From positions 894,476 through 958,475 of the forward strand of contig NZ_PKMC01000001.1 of NCBI RefSeq assembly GCF_002849225.1: a stretch of 64,000 nucleotides of DNA. The letters run 5' to 3'. Source of the stretch: Actinomyces sp. UMB0138 (GTDB taxonomy: Bacteria; Bacillota; Negativicutes; Veillonellales; Veillonellaceae). The notes beneath the pieces were generated by a model. The model made no database searches, had not been told where the DNA came from, and was given only the letters and a program-made list of their open reading frames with translations. Of this stretch, positions 60,401 to 64,000 are shown piece after piece. How positions within the stretch are numbered: the stretch's first letter is position 1; each line of letters begins with the position of its first letter. The translations under genes and the position numbers were made by a program.

Positions 60401-63400
60401 CTACTTTTCCACGCGGGTTACGAAAGCGTGAACCTCGCTGTCGGATTCTTCGTTTGCCTCGAAGGAAACTGTCTTGGCCAGGGTTTCGGCGGCGATCATC
60501 TGCTGATGCATCCGCACATCCGGAATCCTTTCTTGGGGTACCGAGATGACCAAGTTGATTCGATCTGCCACGTGCAACCCGTCAGCTTTACGCTGGTCCT
60601 GCACTACGCGGATCACGTCGCGAGCATAGCCTTCAGCTTCCAGCGCCGCGTCCACGGTGGTGTCGAGGACGACGAAGGTGCCGTTCCCCAGCACGGTTGC
60701 CGCCTGGCCTTCCTCTGCCGTGACCTTCACCGAGGTCGCCACCTGGCCGGGGCCAAGAACGACTGGCTCGCCGTCTACCTCAACGCCATCGAAGCGGACT
60801 TTACCGTCTTCCAGCTCTGTCCACTCTCCAGATTTCTGGGCTTTGAAAAGCGCAGAGGTGTGCTTGCGCACCTGAGGCGGGAACTCGCGCGGGTTGAGCG
60901 AAAGTTCCTTCGCTACCTCCAGGCCCGATTCAGCCGCCGGGACAAGTGTCATTTGCTTGACATTTACCTCGCTTGCGACCAGTTCCTTGAACCCTGCCAA
61001 ACCGGCAGAGTTTTCAGAAACTACAGTCAAAGTCTGCAGCGGCTGCCGGACGCGCAGCTTGTTTGCCTTTCGCAACCCGTGTGCTGCCGAGACAATGTCG
61101 CGGATTTCGTCCATAGTGGCAACCAGCTCATCATCTGCGCAGGCATCCCCCAGCACAGGATAGTCGGCAAGGTGCACCGACTCGTCACCGGTTAGGCCGC
61201 GGTAGATCTCTTCTGCCAGCAGCGGGGCTAGCGGCGCGATGGCACGCATGAGGACTTCGAGAACTGAATACAGCGTGTCGAAAGCGTCTTCGTCCTCGTC
61301 CCAGAAACGCTGACGGGACGTGCGCACGTACCAGTTGGTCAACACGTCAGTGAAGCGCTCTACCGCGTGAGCAGCACCGGCTACATCGTAGGAGTCCTGA
61401 TCGGCGTCGACCTCTTCGACTAGCTTCTTGACCGAAGCGATCAGGTACCTATCCATGACAGGTAGCGAAGCAATCTTTTCCCGATCTGCGAAGTCAATCT
61501 TCTTCGCCGCATACCCCTCGCCGTTATTGCACGCGCCAGCGTACAGGGCAAAGAAGTAGTAGCAGTTCCACAACGGCAACATGACCTGGCGGACGGTGTC
61601 GCGAATCGCCTTCTCGGTAACCACGAGGTTGCCACCGCGCACCACTGGCGAGGACAGCAAGAACCACCGCATCGCATCCGATCCATAGGAATTGAATACC
61701 TGGTTCACATCCGGGTAGTTGCGCAGGGACTTGCTCATCTTGCGACCGTCATCGCCGAGGACGATGCCGTGGCTTACGCAAGAGGTGAAAGCAGGACGAT
61801 CAAACAGGGCGGTCGCCAGCACGTGCAGGGTGTAGAACCAGCCGCGGGTCTGCCCAATGTATTCGACGATGAAGTCGCCCGGGTAGTGGTTTTCGAACCA
61901 CTCCTGGTTTTCGAATGGGTAGTGCACCTGCGCGTACGGCATAGAACCCGAGTCGAACCAGCAGTCGAGCACGTCCGGAATGCGACGCATCATGGACTTG
62001 CCAGTTGGGTCATCGGGGTTGGGGCGCACCAAAGTGTCAATGAACGGCCTGTGCAGGTCTTTCACTTCTACTCCGAAGTCGCGCTCTAGTTCTTCCAGCG
62101 AGCCGTATACGTCTACTCGCGGATACTGCGGGTCGTCCGACTTCCACACCGGAATCGGGCTTCCCCAGAAGCGGTTACGCGAGATGGACCAGTCGCGAGC
62201 ACCTGCCAGCCACTTGCCGAACTGGCCTTCCTTAATATGGTCAGGCACCCAGGTGATCTGCTCATTCAGCTCGACCATGCGGTCGCGGAAAGCAGAAACC
62301 TTCACGAACCAGGAGGAGACTGCCTTGTAAATCAGCGGCTTGCGGCACCTCCAGCAGTGCGGGTAGGAGTGAGCGTAGGACTGCTGACGTACCAGCACGG
62401 CTCGCTGCTCGCGAGGAATACGGGCAAGCGGACCCTCGTCGTCTTCAATGCCGCGGCGCAGATCGCGAACAACCTGCTTATTAGCGTCAAATACCTGCAG
62501 GCCTTCGTATTCAGGTACCTGCGAGGTGAACTTGCCTGCCTCGTCCACAGGAACGACGGCCTTGATGTCTGCCGCCATGCAAGTAAACATGTCGTCTTCA
62601 CCAAAGGCAGGTGCCGTGTGCACCAAGCCAGTGCCATCTTCGGTGGACACGTAATCGGCGCTTACTACCGTAAACGCATTCGGCCCAGGAACTTCGCCCT
62701 CTTTGGCCCCATCCATGAAGTAATCAAAGATTGGCGTGTAGCGGCGCCCGAGCAGATCTTTGCCCTTGTATTCAGCTACTACTTGCGGATCCTCGCCCAG
62801 CTCTTTGGCATAGTTGGGAGCCAGGGCCTTGGCGATCACAACCTTCTCGCCGGCCAACGGCGAGTCCAGGTCGGATGCTACCGAAATGGTTACGTAGTCG
62901 ATGTCTTCGCCAACGGTAATGGCCAAGTTCGACGGTAGCGTCCAGGGAGTAGTCGTCCAGATCAGCGCCAGTTCGCCCGTCTCTAGGCGCAGGCCTACGG
63001 TAACCGTGTTGTCCTGGCGAATCTGGTAGACGTCGTCATCCATCTTCAGTTCGTGGTTGGACAGCGGAGTTTGGTCGTGCCAACAGTACGGCAGCACCCG
63101 GTAACCCTCATATGCCAGCCCCTTGTCGTAGAGCTGCTTGAAAGCCCAGATGACCGACTCCATGTAAGTCACGTCTAGGGTCTTGTAGTCGTTTTCGAAA
63201 TCTACCCAACGGGCCTGTCGGTTGACGTATTCTTGCCATTCGTCGGTGTAACGCAGCACAGAGGAGCGGCAGGTGTCATTGAACTTTTGGATGCCGATGC
63301 CGTCAGGGCCTTCGATCTCGGACTTATCTTCGATGCCCAGGATGCGTTCTGCCTCGAGTTCGGCGGGTAGGCCGTGCGTGTCCCAGCCAAAGCGACGCTC

Positions 63401-63697
63401 TACCCGCTTGCCCTTCATGGTCTGGTAGCGCGCGACGGAATCCTTTACGTACCCGGTCAGGAGGTGCCCGTAGTGGGGCAGGCCATTGGCGAACGGGGGG
63501 CCATCGTAGAACACGAATTCGTTTGAGCCGCCCTCGCCCGCATCACGGTTGCGAATCGATTTGCGGAAAGTGTCGTCTTCTTTCCAATAGGCCAGGGTCT
63601 CCTCTTCCATCTGGGGGAAGTTAGGAGAGGAGGCGACTGCGCTATCACGGTGGCGTGGGTAGGCCCCTCGCTTTGCTTCTTGCGGATCCTTGCTCAT
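60401..63697 (-). CDS. ileS: Isoleucyl-tRNA synthetase
   Basis: 1098 residues, class I. HIGH region [20 protein letters not shown], the editing domain in the middle, KMSKS region [17 protein letters not shown], and a long C-terminal anticodon and extension part. It charges tRNA-Ile. The eukaryote-like length (~1050-1100) is the IleS2 type common in actinobacteria, often linked to mupirocin insensitivity. ATG at 63697 ([11 protein letters not shown]) has AGGAGACC. A start 28 codons upstream lies inside the T-box leader. Regulated by the T-box at ~63708-63897. Confidence 0.95.
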   Translation of the reverse strand: MSKDPQEAKRGAYPRHRDSAVASSPNFPQMEEETLAYWKEDDTFRKSIRNRDAGEGGSNEFVFYDGPPFANGLPHYGHLLTGYVKDSVARYQTMKGKRVERRFGWDTHGLPAELEAERILGIEDKSEIEGPDGIGIQKFNDTCRSSVLRYTDEWQEYVNRQARWVDFENDYKTLDVTYMESVIWAFKQLYDKGLAYEGYRVLPYCWHDQTPLSNHELKMDDDVYQIRQDNTVTVGLRLETGELALIWTTTPWTLPSNLAITVGEDIDYVTISVASDLDSPLAGEKVVIAKALAPNYAKELGEDPQVVAEYKGKDLLGRRYTPIFDYFMDGAKEGEVPGPNAFTVVSADYVSTEDGTGLVHTAPAFGEDDMFTCMAADIKAVVPVDEAGKFTSQVPEYEGLQVFDANKQVVRDLRRGIEDDEGPLARIPREQRAVLVRQQSYAHSYPHCWRCRKPLIYKAVSSWFVKVSAFRDRMVELNEQITWVPDHIKEGQFGKWLAGARDWSISRNRFWGSPIPVWKSDDPQYPRVDVYGSLEELERDFGVEVKDLHRPFIDTLVRPNPDDPTGKSMMRRIPDVLDCWFDSGSMPYAQVHYPFENQEWFENHYPGDFIVEYIGQTRGWFYTLHVLATALFDRPAFTSCVSHGIVLGDDGRKMSKSLRNYPDVNQVFNSYGSDAMRWFLLSSPVVRGGNLVVTEKAIRDTVRQVMLPLWNCYYFFALYAGACNNGEGYAAKKIDFADREKIASLPVMDRYLIASVKKLVEEVDADQDSYDVAGAAHAVERFTDVLTNWYVRTSRQRFWDEDEDAFDTLYSVLEVLMRAIAPLAPLLAEEIYRGLTGDESVHLADYPVLGDACADDELVATMDEIRDIVSAAHGLRKANKLRVRQPLQTLTVVSENSAGLAGFKELVASEVNVKQMTLVPAAESGLEVAKELSLNPREFPPQVRKHTSALFKAQKSGEWTELEDGKVRFDGVEVDGEPVVLGPGQVATSVKVTAEEGQAATVLGNGTFVVLDTTVDAALEAEGYARDVIRVVQDQRKADGLHVADRINLVISVPQERIPDVRMHQQMIAAETLAKTVSFEANEESDSEVHAFVTRVEK

Positions 63698-63707
63698 GGT
63701 CTCCTTT

Positions 63708-63897
63708 TCCTCTGCTTCGAGGACGACATGAGCCGCGGTACCACCTCGGTTGCCACCTAAACCCTGCGTCAAGATGGCCACTCATTGCAGCTGTGTCGGG
63801 CTTACCCGCTGGGGTCTACTTAGTTACCCGTTCTTCCCAGTGCTCCCCGGTGATTGCCGGATCAATGCCCCTCCAGTGTAACTATGGCTCCAGTACC
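63708..63897 (-). promoter_or_regulatory. T-box riboswitch leader of ileS
   Basis: The minus strand holds the T-box core AGGTGGTACCGCGG (63733-63746), which matches the tRNA-CCA-binding antiterminator/antisequestrator bulge. Upstream it has a Stem I region with CCGGCAATCACCGGGGAGCA; the ATC (63852-63854) is a likely Ile specifier codon. In actinobacterial ileS leaders the switch is generally translational: uncharged tRNA-Ile frees the ribosome site, here AGGAGACC ahead of the ATG. Exact leader 5' end is not determined. Confidence 0.85.
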
Positions 63898-63929
63898 AGC
63901 AAAACCGTATTCGCCTTTTGGGAATTGTG

Positions 63930-64000
63930 GTGTTAGCCACCTACTTTTTGCGTGCGACGAGCGTATTTGTAGCTTGCGCGGTAGGTCTGATGATAACCGA
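63930..64000 (+). CDS. Possible start of a membrane protein (truncated by window edge)
   Basis: A GTG at 63930 opens a frame of 23 codons reaching the edge, with a hydrophobic start (VLATYFLRATSVFVACAVGL). It would be divergent from ileS. The ribosome-binding site is weak and there is too little sequence to name it; it could also be non-coding. Confidence 0.25.
   Translation, partial: MLATYFLRATSVFVACAVGLMIT

Overview
The window is chromosomal DNA from a member of the Actinomycetota, most likely a host-associated, facultatively anaerobic member of the Actinomycetaceae or a close relative. Four things point that way. The housekeeping gene orders are typical of actinobacteria (ftsK/rnj/dapA/dapB/M16 peptidase/pnp/rpsO; ribF/truB/rbfA/infB/ylxR/nusA/rimP; rplS/trmD/rimM/khpA/rpsP/ffh; glnD-like/ftsY/smc/ndk/folC). 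ileS has a T-box leader. An actinobacterial anchored-repeat (choice-of-anchor M) ABC transporter locus is present. A pyruvate formate-lyase indicates mixed-acid fermentation. Base composition is moderately GC-rich by eye. The species is not claimed.

Layout. 1-11.4 kb: cell wall/lysine and RNA decay block on the minus strand (ftsK start, PfkB kinase, RNase J, DapA, acetyltransferase, DapB, M16 peptidase, PNPase, S15, acetyltransferase), interrupted by one plus-strand membrane protein. 11.4-13.5 kb: secreted ceramidase-like enzyme. 13.7-21.1 kb: translation/transcription block, with a 50-residue Cys/His-rich ORF hidden between truB and ribF. 21.1-25 kb: two plus-strand lipoproteins, a ferritin-like DUF4439-type protein and a coiled-coil/CAP-domain protein. 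25-26.7 kb: tRNA island with tRNA-Asn, an HTH-gene relic, a small conserved protein and a CAT-anticodon tRNA. 26.6-38.7 kb: metal acquisition locus with LAxTG surface proteins, a lipoprotein receptor, a membrane-anchored receptor, an ATPase and a permease. It is split by a pfl cluster in which pyruvate formate-lyase is encoded as two proteins, the core and a separate glycyl-radical subunit. 38.7-56.3 kb: ribosome maturation, SRP and chromosome segregation block, including a TrmD-acetyltransferase fusion, a phosphatidylcholine synthase-like enzyme and a GlnD-like protein that seems to have lost its catalytic residues. 56.3-64 kb: BrnQ, glycogen phosphorylase and T-box-controlled IleS.

How the parts fit. 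The anchored-repeat proteins share an H-x-H...W-x-F-T-K-P-G motif and span wall, membrane and lipoprotein positions, which suggests zinc (or manganese) is handed inward to an ABC importer. Candidate Zur boxes lie at the two surface-protein genes. The split pyruvate formate-lyase, its activase and a large RNA hairpin between them form a compact fermentation operon. The ceramidase-like protein and phosphatidylcholine synthase suggest use of host lipids and choline. The items most deserving follow-up are the split PFL, the metal relay, the degenerate GlnD and the small truB-ribF protein.
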